A stretch of DNA of 64,000 nucleotides from Pseudomonas sp. S04 (GTDB lineage: Bacteria; Pseudomonadota; Gammaproteobacteria; Pseudomonadales; Pseudomonadaceae): the NCBI RefSeq assembly GCF_009834545.1, contig NZ_CP019427.1, forward strand, positions 2,858,001 to 2,922,000, in the 5' to 3' direction. This document shows, piece after piece, positions 57,019-64,000 of the stretch. The position numbers were made by a program, and so were the translations under genes. The stretch's first letter is position 1. The number at the start of each line of letters is the position of its first letter. The notes beneath the pieces are model-generated. The model was not told the origin of the DNA, did no database searches, and saw only the letters and a list, made by a program, of their open reading frames with translations.

Positions 57019-59727
57019 ATGAATGATTCCCAGCACGGTATTCTTGAAAGTTTAGAGTTTTCCGCCAACCAAAATGACGCGCAGGAGTCTGAAGAGTGGC
57101 GCGAAGCACTACTTTCATTGATTGAAAATAGCGGCCCTGAAAGAGCTCGCGAAATCATTGATGAACTGGTCAGCCTAGTGCGTGATCCCAGCATCGGCTG
57201 GAAACCCACGTTGGGTACGCCCTACATCAACACCATTCCAGTGACAAAGCAGCCTGCATTCCCAGGCGATTTGGCAATCGAGGAACGCCTGTCATCGATT
57301 ATTCGGTGGAATGCTCTAGCCATGGTCGTACGTGCTAACCAAGCATATGGTGAACTGGGTGGTCATATTGCCAGTTACGCGAGCGCGGCTGACTTGTTCG
57401 AGGTTGGTTTTAACCATTTCTTCAGAGCGAGGAACGACGCTTCTGGTGGCGACTTAGTCTTCTATCAACCTCATTCAGCTCCAGGCGTTTACGCTCGAGC
57501 CTTTCTTGAGGGGCGATTGGGAGAAGAGAACCTTCTGCATTACCGGCAGGAAATCACTGCTTCTAGCCAAGGAGTGCAAGGCTTATCCAGCTATCCACAC
57601 CCTTGGTTAATGCCGGACTTCTGGCAATTTCCAACAGGGTCGATGGGTATCGGCCCAATTAGTTCGATTTTTCAAGCCCGATTCATACGGTATCTCCACA
57701 ACCGAGATCTGTTAGACACCTCAGGCCGTAAAGTGTGGGGAGTTTTCGGTGATGGTGAGATGGATGAACCGGAAAGCATGTCTGCTCTTACTTTAGCTGC
57801 AAGGGAGGGTTTGGATAACCTGATCTGGGTGGTTAATTGCAATCTTCAGCGGTTAGATGGGCCGGTGCGTGGCAACGGGCGAATCATTGACGAGCTGGAG
57901 GCATTGTTTGTTGGGGCTGGCTGGAATGTCATAAAACTGGTTTGGGGATCTGATTGGGACGGGCTTTTCGCCCGCGATACGGACGGAAGCCTGGTGCGAG
58001 CCCTTTCGGAAACCGTTGACGGGCAGTTCCAAACTTTTGCGGCGAAAGATGGACGTTACAACAGAGATCATTTCTTTGGTCAAAACGAAGCATTGGCAAA
58101 GCTTGCCCAAGGTCTCACAGACGAGCAAATCGACCGGCTGAAACGAGGCGGCCACGATATGGTGAAGATCTATGCCGCCTACCATGCTGCTTCAGTTCAT
58201 AAGGGTCAACCTACGGTGATTCTTGCCCAGACCAAAAAAGGTTATGGGATGGGCGAAGCCGGCCAAGGGAAGATGACCACTCATCAGCAGAAGAAGTTAG
58301 ATCGCGAAGCACTTATTGGTTTTAGAAACCGATTTAATCTTCCTCTTACTGATGAGCAGGTCGAGACTCTATCGTTCTACAAACCTGCCGATGATAGCCG
58401 CGAAATACGCTATCTCCTTGAGCGTCGGCAAAGCCTCGGGGGCTACACACCTAGCCGGCAAACGGATGTCCCTGTAGTCGCGGTACCCGGACTGGATGTG
58501 TATGGAAGCTTTGCCACCAAAGCGGAAGGCAAAGAAATGTCCACAACCATGGCATTCGTCAGGATGCTTAGCGGCTTGCTAAAAGATCCTGTCCTGGGGC
58601 GACGAGTAGTTCCCATTGTGGCAGACGAAGCTCGGACATTCGGGATGGCAAATCTCTTCAAGCAAATCGGTATCTATTCCAGCGTCGGTCAGCATTATGA
58701 GCCTGAGGACATTGGCTCCATCCTGAGCTATCGGGAGGCGCTGGATGGGCAAATACTCGAAGAGGGCATCAGCGAGGCCAGTGCCATTAGCTCTTGGGTA
58801 GCAGCGGCAACCAGTTATGCCACTCATGGGTTGCCCATGTTGCCGTTCTACATCTATTACTCAATGTTCGGTTTTCAGCGAGTAGGTGATCTCATTTGGG
58901 CAGCTGCTGACCAAAGGGCTAGAGGCTTCCTGCTAGGAGCCACGGCAGGCCGCACAACCCTGGGAGGAGAAGGTCTGCAGCATCAAGATGGCAATAGCCA
59001 TTTGATGGCTGCTCTGGTGCCAAACTGCCGAGCTTACGACCCAGCATTCGCGGGGGAGTTTGCCGTAATTCTCGACCATGGCATGCGTCAGATGCTGGAG
59101 AAACAGGTTGATGAGTTTTATTACGTCACCCTTATGAATGAAAACTATGCTCAGCCTAACCTTCCGAATGATGTTGAGAAAGACATCATTAAAGGTATGT
59201 ACCTCTTCTCAGAACACAAGTGTGGAGCAGAATCTAACCAAGTTCGGCTGCTCGGATCTGGAACTATCCTGCGCGAAGTGATGGCTGCAGCCGAACTACT
59301 AAACGCTGATTGGCAGGTTAGTTCAGAAGTTTGGAGTGTGACTAGCTTTACAGAGCTCGCAAGGAATGCCAGGGGCGTAGAGCGTTGGAATAGGCATCAC
59401 CCAGAAAATGAACAGAAAACCAGCCACGTTAGTACGTGCCTGCCGAAGGGGAGCCCAATCATTGCCGCGACCGATTACGTACGAGCGCTGCCACAACTGA
59501 TTGGCACCTATGTTGAGGATCACTACGTCGTGCTGGGCACCGATGGTTTTGGACGCAGTGATACTCGAACGGCTTTACGCAAATTTTTTGAAGTCGACCG
59601 TCATCAAATAGTCTTGAGCGCGCTGTCGGCCCTTGTTCGCGAAGGAAAGCTTAGTGCCGACGTCTGCTCTCGTGCGATTGAGAAGTACGACATCATATTT
59701 GACGAAAAAGCCCCTTGGGAATGTTGA
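57019..59727 (+). CDS. Pyruvate dehydrogenase E1 component, homodimeric type (AceE-like)
   Basis: 902 residues (E. coli AceE has 887). The N-terminal part begins with a helical E2-binding-like segment. Thiamine diphosphate motif: GDGEMDEPES followed by NCNLQRLDGPVRGN. Active-site His loops HPWLMPDFWQFPTGSMG and THQQKKLDREAL, and C-terminal domain GTDGFGRSDTRTALRKFFEVD are all as in AceE. It should decarboxylate pyruvate (or a small related 2-oxo acid) and pass the acetyl group to the lipoyl-E2 encoded next. This is a low-GC copy beside an amino-acid importer, so it is most probably a second, dedicated E1 rather than the housekeeping enzyme. No E3 gene is present, so the cell's general lipoamide dehydrogenase must serve. 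Confidence 0.94.
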   Translation: MNDSQHGILESLEFSANQNDAQESEEWREALLSLIENSGPERAREIIDELVSLVRDPSIGWKPTLGTPYINTIPVTKQPAFPGDLAIEERLSSIIRWNALAMVVRANQAYGELGGHIASYASAADLFEVGFNHFFRARNDASGGDLVFYQPHSAPGVYARAFLEGRLGEENLLHYRQEITASSQGVQGLSSYPHPWLMPDFWQFPTGSMGIGPISSIFQARFIRYLHNRDLLDTSGRKVWGVFGDGEMDEPESMSALTLAAREGLDNLIWVVNCNLQRLDGPVRGNGRIIDELEALFVGAGWNVIKLVWGSDWDGLFARDTDGSLVRALSETVDGQFQTFAAKDGRYNRDHFFGQNEALAKLAQGLTDEQIDRLKRGGHDMVKIYAAYHAASVHKGQPTVILAQTKKGYGMGEAGQGKMTTHQQKKLDREALIGFRNRFNLPLTDEQVETLSFYKPADDSREIRYLLERRQSLGGYTPSRQTDVPVVAVPGLDVYGSFATKAEGKEMSTTMAFVRMLSGLLKDPVLGRRVVPIVADEARTFGMANLFKQIGIYSSVGQHYEPEDIGSILSYREALDGQILEEGISEASAISSWVAAATSYATHGLPMLPFYIYYSMFGFQRVGDLIWAAADQRARGFLLGATAGRTTLGGEGLQHQDGNSHLMAALVPNCRAYDPAFAGEFAVILDHGMRQMLEKQVDEFYYVTLMNENYAQPNLPNDVEKDIIKGMYLFSEHKCGAESNQVRLLGSGTILREVMAAAELLNADWQVSSEVWSVTSFTELARNARGVERWNRHHPENEQKTSHVSTCLPKGSPIIAATDYVRALPQLIGTYVEDHYVVLGTDGFGRSDTRTALRKFFEVDRHQIVLSALSALVREGKLSADVCSRAIEKYDIIFDEKAPWEC

Positions 59728-59808
59728 TTCGAGTTTGTGGTGGTGGGCGGCGAAATTGACGCCCCATTGCTTGCCATTACTCTGTTAGAAAAATTCTGGA
59801 TGAACCTC

Positions 59809-61152
59809 ATGAGTACGATGCGTGATATTTTAGTTCCTGATATTGGTGAGTTTAAAGAAATCAGTATTATCGAAGTGCTTGTTGCGCCTGGTGATTTGGT
59901 TGAGGTAGGGCAAACTATCATTGTTGTTGAAACCGATAAGGCAACAATGGATATTCCCGTTCCACACGACGGTAAGATAAAAGATATTAAAATCGTCGTT
60001 GGGGACAAAATCAGTGAAGGATCTTTGATTGCAACCCTGGAACAAATCGAGGCGTCTGCATGTCAGCCGCCCTCAACGTTAGGTGAAACACCTGAGGCTA
60101 ATACAAAACCGCCCCAGCTTGCTGTTTCTACCGCAATATCTACTCCGGTTCACGCTCCTGTACAGATAATAGCTCCCTTACCGGAGCTTGCTAGCACGAA
60201 AATTATTGAGAAAGTGGTCTCAGGCGCAGTGTTGCCGTTTGCTTCACCATCAGTTCGTAAGTTAGCCCGGGAACTTGGGGTGCCACTGAATGAAATCAAT
60301 GGTACTGGGCCGAAAGCACGTATTACTAAGGATGATCTACATGCTTTCGTTGGGCAAGTGATGGTCGGTGTACGAAAAACCGACGCGCAAAAGATGAGTC
60401 AGGCAGCTCAACCGTTCATGGCGGGAGTATTACCTTGGCCAGATATTGACTTTACAAAATTTGGTGAAGTGAAACGAGTAGATCTCTCTCGACTCAAAAA
60501 AATTAGCGGTGCGAATCTTTACCGTAATTGGTTAAGCATTCCACATGTGACAAATCATGATGATGCAGATGTAACGGATTTGGAGGATTTTCGTCGTAAC
60601 ATTAACGAGGGTAATGTGAAACACGGCGTTAAAGTAACGATGATTGCTTTAGTGATGAAGGTCTGCGTGGCTGCACTCAAAAAGTTCCCAGAGTTTAACT
60701 CAAGCCTGGATCGGGATCAGCTTATATTAAAAAATTATTTTCATATCGGTTTCGCTGCTGATACACCCAATGGGCTAGTAGTTCCGGTAATTCGAGATGT
60801 TGATAAAAAAGGCGTAGTAACTTTAGCTCGCGAGATGTCTGAGTTGTCAGCTAAAGCTCGCGCAGGAAAACTTGAACCATCCGATATGAGCGGTGGGTGT
60901 TTTACTGTTTCTTCCCTAGGTGGGATTGGTGGCACGTATTTTACCCCGATAATCAATGCTCCAGAGGTCGCGATTTTGGGCATTGGTCGAAGCAATAATC
61001 GTGTTTTTTTAGAGAATGGACAAGTAGTCCAAAGGTTGATTTTGCCACTTAGTTTGAGTTGGGACCACCGAGTTATTGATGGCGCCGCTGCTGGCCGGTT
61101 TAACGCCTTTCTTGTCGAGCATCTAGCTGATATGCGTCGATTGATAATGTGA
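59809..61152 (+). CDS. Dihydrolipoamide acyltransferase E2 (AceF-like), single lipoyl domain
   Basis: 447 residues from the ATG at 59809 (alternatives at 59800 and 59818; none has a strong ribosome site). One lipoyl domain at residues 1-80 with the modified Lys in VETDKATMDIP, an Ala/Pro/Thr-rich linker, the E1/E3-binding domain (FASPSVRKLARELGVPLNEI, GTGPKARITKDDL), and the catalytic domain with LSWDHRVIDGAAAGRF near the end (His and Asp of the acyltransferase site). P. aeruginosa AceF and E. coli AceF have two or three lipoyl domains, so this is a compact form. It is 80 bases downstream of E1 and in the same orientation. Confidence 0.93.
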   Translation: MSTMRDILVPDIGEFKEISIIEVLVAPGDLVEVGQTIIVVETDKATMDIPVPHDGKIKDIKIVVGDKISEGSLIATLEQIEASACQPPSTLGETPEANTKPPQLAVSTAISTPVHAPVQIIAPLPELASTKIIEKVVSGAVLPFASPSVRKLARELGVPLNEINGTGPKARITKDDLHAFVGQVMVGVRKTDAQKMSQAAQPFMAGVLPWPDIDFTKFGEVKRVDLSRLKKISGANLYRNWLSIPHVTNHDDADVTDLEDFRRNINEGNVKHGVKVTMIALVMKVCVAALKKFPEFNSSLDRDQLILKNYFHIGFAADTPNGLVVPVIRDVDKKGVVTLAREMSELSAKARAGKLEPSDMSGGCFTVSSLGGIGGTYFTPIINAPEVAILGIGRSNNRVFLENGQVVQRLILPLSLSWDHRVIDGAAAGRFNAFLVEHLADMRRLIM

Positions 61153-61408
61153 GCAAGATCTCTTTATAGTTAAATTTTGAAGAGTGATTGAGCTTAGGAG
61201 TTAGATAAAATTTTTAATTTCGATGAGTCTTTGGGGGGGAAGTTCGAAGGTGATTGTCGATGTGGGAGGGAGAGTTATCCTAATTTTTCCCTTCTTGTAT
61301 CTGATAGATTTTGTGGTGGTTTGACTGTTTTAAACGAAGTTTTGGTTAGGTGCAGTTTTCAAGGCAGATGAATACCATCAAAAGGCTTAGAGTTTTGTGA
61401 GGTCGCAG

Positions 61409-61564
61409 ATGAAAATAACTGAAAAAAAGCATCGTATTGTGATGCTGAAGAGTAAGTTGGATTTACTTCGTTTTGAGCAAGTCAGAGCTGCTTTGGTTAA
61501 AGTGCTCTTCAATCCATCGTTGATGTTACTCATACTGATTTGTATTGTACGATTGCGCGAATAA
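61409..61564 (+). CDS. Candidate 51-residue small protein
   Basis: ATG with GAGG seven bases upstream; 51 codons to TAA. Charged N-terminal half (MKITEKKHRIVMLKSKLDLL) and a hydrophobic C-terminal end (SLMLLILICIVRL) that could be a membrane helix. I do not recognise it; it may be chance in AT-rich DNA. Confidence 0.25.
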   Translation: MKITEKKHRIVMLKSKLDLLRFEQVRAALVKVLFNPSLMLLILICIVRLRE

Positions 61565-61885
61565 TTAAAGCTGCTATAAATTCTACAGCGTCTATTAGTT
61601 CTTAATTTCGGTTTGATAGTTGAGCGGGGCGTTTTTTATCTTAGGCTAGATTTGTAAGGGGTAATATGGAGCGGAGGCCGGTTACTGCTGCTTTGGAATG
61701 AGCCCCTATCGCCGCTGACAGCGCTAGCTGCTCAGTTTCCGATATGGCGGTTCTCACCTCAAGAGTCCCTTGTGGGGGCGCTTCAAGGTAGCAGGATCCC
61801 AATCCAAGCAGCAGGCTAACCGGTGGATAGATTCTACGATTTTTCAGTAAATACCTTGTGCTAAAATCCCTAGTTCGATTAAGAG

Positions 61886-61909
61886 AATACAGAATGAACA
61901 TTCTGTATT
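61886..61909. promoter_or_regulatory. Perfect palindrome upstream of the Lrp-type gene
   Basis: ATACAGAATG-AA-CATTCTGTAT is a perfect 10-bp inverted repeat (11 bp with the outer A-T pair), ending 15 bases before the ATG at 61925. Position and symmetry suggest the autoregulatory site of the Lrp/AsnC-type regulator. Confidence 0.6.
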
Positions 61910-61924
61910 TATGGGGTTTTTGAA

Positions 61925-62401
61925 ATGAATATTCCGAAAGTAAAGATAGATGCCACTGATCGCCGCATTTTGGCTGCGCTCCAGAGAGATGCAAGGCTTT
62001 CGAGTGCGGAGCTTGCTGAGTTGGTGTCACTGAGCGCATCTCCATGCTGGCGACGGGTCAAAAGACTTGAGGAAATAGGTCTTGTACGTGGCTACCATGC
62101 AAGCATTAATACCGAAATGCTTGGGTACGCTATTACTGCCTTTGTACAGGTCTCCTTAGATCAAAAGGATACTGCCCATATGAAGGCGTTCGAGGAGTCG
62201 ATAACTTCTTTTGAACAGGTTATAGCCTGTCACTGTGTTTCAGGTGTTTATGATTACCAGTTGACTGTATTGGCAACTGATTTGGCTGAATTCAGTGAGT
62301 TTGCAAGAAAGAATATAAATGGTTTTTCAAGTGTTAAAGATGTCTGTACCTCCTTTGTCGTAAAGGAAATTAAAGCGCCAGTGAATTTGATGGTCGGGTA
62401 G
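61925..62401 (+). CDS. Lrp/AsnC-family transcriptional regulator
   Basis: 158 residues. N-terminal helix-turn-helix (DATDRRILAALQRDARLSSAELAELVSLSASPCWRRVKRLEEIGLVRGYHA) and the RAM/AsnC sensor domain (residues about 70-150, HCVSGVYDYQLTVLATDLAEF). These regulators usually bind an amino acid and control its transport or catabolism. Its place at the end of the amino-acid-import and 2-oxo-acid-oxidation genes, with matching low GC, makes it the likely local regulator. Confidence 0.93.
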   Translation: MNIPKVKIDATDRRILAALQRDARLSSAELAELVSLSASPCWRRVKRLEEIGLVRGYHASINTEMLGYAITAFVQVSLDQKDTAHMKAFEESITSFEQVIACHCVSGVYDYQLTVLATDLAEFSEFARKNINGFSSVKDVCTSFVVKEIKAPVNLMVG

Positions 62402-62402
62402 T

Positions 62403-62666
62403 ATGGAGGATGCATCTAACCTATGTACTTTCACGCTGAAGCACCAATTGCCGTCTGACGACAACAATATGGATGTGATCATGAATCGCTTGGCGGAAGA
62501 AGGCTGTGATGATGCGTTGGTCGGCGTCGGACAGCCAGGCCGCCTGGCGTTGGAGTTTGTGCGTGAAGCCCCCTCTGCACATGACGCAATTGAGGGCGTC
62601 ATAGAAGACGTGCGCCGAGCCGTACCCAACGCACGCTTGATCGAGCAGCTCTCGCGCCATGACTGA
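62403..62666 (+). CDS. Truncated small regulator-like protein, helix-turn-helix missing
   Basis: 87 residues. The body (CTFTLKHQLPSDDNNMDVI, RLAEEGCDDALVGVGQPGRLALEFVREAPSAHDAIEGVI) matches a family of small proteins that usually carry a C-terminal MerR/excisionase-like helix-turn-helix after a segment ending in ARLIE. Here the homology stops at NARLIEQ and the frame ends seven residues later, so the DNA-binding end has been lost. It begins one base after the Lrp stop. GC content is higher than in the island, so this looks like the first sequence beyond it. Confidence 0.55.
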   Translation: MEDASNLCTFTLKHQLPSDDNNMDVIMNRLAEEGCDDALVGVGQPGRLALEFVREAPSAHDAIEGVIEDVRRAVPNARLIEQLSRHD

Positions 62667-63247
62667 CTGCAGGCGCCATACATCGCGTGGCTGCCGAGCG
62701 TCCCGTCTCCCATAACCTAGTGGCTTTTGCGGAGCGAAGAGAGGAGAGATGGTGTTCTGTGTTAACGCTGACGCCGAATTAACCTCCGAGCTGAAGCAAG
62801 ACTGACCCACCTCTAAATCTGCACAAATCCCGCATAGGCAATGGTTCGAGAGGAACAGACTGGGTCAGTGACATCTCGGCAACTGGAGCAATTCGGCATC
62901 GGTGCCAACATGCCAGCGCTTTGAAAAGCGTCGGAGTGAGGTCTGAATTCAGCTTGGCAAGCTACACCTGCGATCCTAATTGCACAGGAGGTATCACTCG
63001 GTTGCTCACGCACTTGGGCAGAGGAGAGCATCTCATCGGTCTACCTTCACTCCGCGGTGTGTGGGAACAACAAAGGGTGACTTTTCTAGAAGGGAACTGT
63101 TGGACCTCAGGCTGGGGGCATCCTTTTCAAACCATCCAAAGCATGCCCTCAGATGTGCCCCCAATGTAGCAATCCACTGGAAGTGAATGGAGCTCCATGG
63201 TCTGTGAAAAGGCAGAAATGATCAGCCGAACAGCCTTCCAGACGATC
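62667..63247. other. Intergenic region without recognisable genes
   Basis: 580 bases. Short open frames on both strands show no family features. GGGGGCAT near 63115 and, inverted, ATGTGCCCCC near 63160 form a short imperfect inverted repeat that could be a terminator or the end of a lost mobile element. The right direct repeat begins at 63248. Confidence 0.4.
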
Positions 63248-63274
63248 CCTAAAGACTCTCAGGATCGCCAAAAA
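63248..63274. repeat. Direct repeat, right copy (3' end of lysR)
   Basis: Partner of 49049-49075. Here it is the natural end of the lysR coding sequence (FGDPESL and stop on the minus strand). Confidence 0.6.
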
Positions 63275-64000
63275 ACATCTGAATCCGCGACCGCAACCAA
63301 CGCTCCCCCGGATCGTTATCCTGGGACCCGCGCCAGGCCATGTGCAGCTCGAAGGTGCGGGTTGGTAGCGGTGGGTTTTCGGCGCGCAGGCCGCCGGCGG
63401 CGGTCAGGGCTTCGGCGGTGTAGTCCGGTACGGTGGCGAGGATGTCGGTGCCGGCCAGCAGGGTGCCCAGGCCGTTGAACTGCGGTACGGCGAGCACCAC
63501 GTGGCGTTTGCGACCTTGTTTCTCCAGCTCTTCATCGACGAAGCCACTGAGGTCGCCGGCAAACGACACCAGCGCATGGGGGCGGGCGCAGAAGTCGTCC
63601 AGGCTCAGTGCACCGGGCACGGTGTCGGCGCGCAGCAGCTTGGGCTGGCTGCGGCGCAGCACTTTGCGCTTGGCATTGGCCGGCAGGTCGGTGGTGTAGC
63701 TGACGCCAATGGAAATTTCTCCTGAGGCCAGCAGGTTGGGCATCAACAGGTAGTTGACCCGGCGCACCACCAGGACAATGCCCGGTGCCTCGGCGCGCAG
63801 GCGCTTGAGCAGCATGGGCAACAGGGCAAATTCGACGTCATCCGACAGGCCGATGCGAAATACCGTGGTGCTGGTAGCAGGGTCGAACTCGGCTGCGCGG
63901 CTCACGGCCGTGGAGATCGAGTCCAGGGCTGGGGAGAGCAGGGCGAAGATTTCCACCGCGCGGGCGGTCGGTTCCATGCTGCGTCCGGTGCGCACGAACA
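63249..64000 (-). CDS. LysR-family transcriptional regulator, 5' partial
   Basis: About 250 residues of the C-terminal part; the helix-turn-helix lies beyond the window. Visible are the end of the linker helix (RTGRSMEPTARAVEI) and the substrate-binding domain (FRIGLSDDVEFALLPMLLKRLRAEAPGI, GVSYTTDLPANAKRKVL, HVVLAVPQFNGLGTLLAGTDILATVPDY, LHMAWRGSQDNDPGERWLRSRI). GC-rich and core-like. The pattern with PxF near LAVPQFNGLG and the WRGSQDNDPGERWLR end is common in NodD/LinR-type LysR proteins. The target is unknown. Confidence 0.92.
   Translation of the reverse strand, partial: FVRTGRSMEPTARAVEIFALLSPALDSISTAVSRAAEFDPATSTTVFRIGLSDDVEFALLPMLLKRLRAEAPGIVLVVRRVNYLLMPNLLASGEISIGVSYTTDLPANAKRKVLRRSQPKLLRADTVPGALSLDDFCARPHALVSFAGDLSGFVDEELEKQGRKRHVVLAVPQFNGLGTLLAGTDILATVPDYTAEALTAAGGLRAENPPLPTRTFELHMAWRGSQDNDPGERWLRSRIQMFFGDPESL

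Larger units (their letters stand above)
61153..61924. other. AT-rich intergenic region between E2 and the Lrp gene
   Basis: No protein family is recognisable. It holds one candidate small open frame (61409-61564), and at its end the palindrome before the Lrp gene. The stretch 61650-61840 is GC-richer than its surroundings and may derive from a different source. Confidence 0.5.

Noticed and set aside
62813..63031. 72-codon frame on the minus strand in the gap before lysR
   Set aside because: No ribosome site or family features; likely chance.

Overview
The window looks like a piece of a Pseudomonas chromosome, most likely from the fluorescens group. It has high-GC core-like DNA, pyoverdine-type NRPS modules, PvdA, PvdE-like and FpvA-like proteins, and a typical Pseudomonas REP pair. 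A clearly AT-richer block runs from about 50 to 62.4 kb. No tRNA, rRNA or CRISPR array was seen.

1-32.5 kb is a hydroxamate siderophore locus. Two translationally coupled NRPS genes (the first cut by the window edge) form an assembly line read from the A-domain pocket residues as ...D-Ser-Gly-Gly | Lys/Orn-type-Ser-Gly-D-(Lys/Orn-type). The second enzyme ends in an epimerization domain and neither has a thioesterase. They are followed by a free-standing HSL-type hydrolase, then on the minus strand an AlcB/IucB-type acetyltransferase and PvdA (together giving acetyl-hydroxyornithine), and on the plus strand a FecR-type signal transducer, a PvdE-like cyclic-peptide/siderophore ABC exporter, a FhuF-type ferric reductase and a TonB-dependent receptor with an N-terminal signalling domain. 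The pyoverdine chromophore-maturation genes are absent here and FhuF is present, so the layout resembles ornibactin-type hydroxamate clusters more than a classical pyoverdine locus.

32.5-38.3 kb holds ordinary accessory genes: a Fic protein, a zinc-free MDR oxidoreductase, an SDR, and an Old Yellow Enzyme divergent from a TetR regulator.

38.3-50 kb is a recombination-worn zone: a diguanylate cyclase with an internal deletion, an internally deleted IS66 element, a complete IS3-family element, an intact Rhs-core protein, a REP pair, fragments of a Dabb protein, an intradiol dioxygenase and a 5'-truncated aldo/keto reductase, an integrase fragment, a 3-hydroxyacyl-CoA dehydrogenase fragment and a frameshifted tetR. 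Inside it lies an intact group: an MHS-family transporter, an acyl-CoA ligase and a thiolase-like enzyme on the minus strand, facing a PAS-LuxR regulator.

50-62.4 kb is a low-GC, collinear block: HpcH/HpaI aldolase, IlvE-type aminotransferase, LivK-H-M-G-F importer, a homodimeric-type pyruvate dehydrogenase E1, a matching E2, and an Lrp/AsnC regulator. I propose that it imports an amino acid (perhaps a gamma-hydroxy amino acid), transaminates it, cleaves the resulting 4-hydroxy-2-oxo acid to pyruvate plus an aldehyde, and oxidises the pyruvate. No described pathway that I know has this exact set. The window ends in the 3' part of a lysR gene, whose last codons are repeated at 49.05 kb, so that the island is flanked by short direct repeats.
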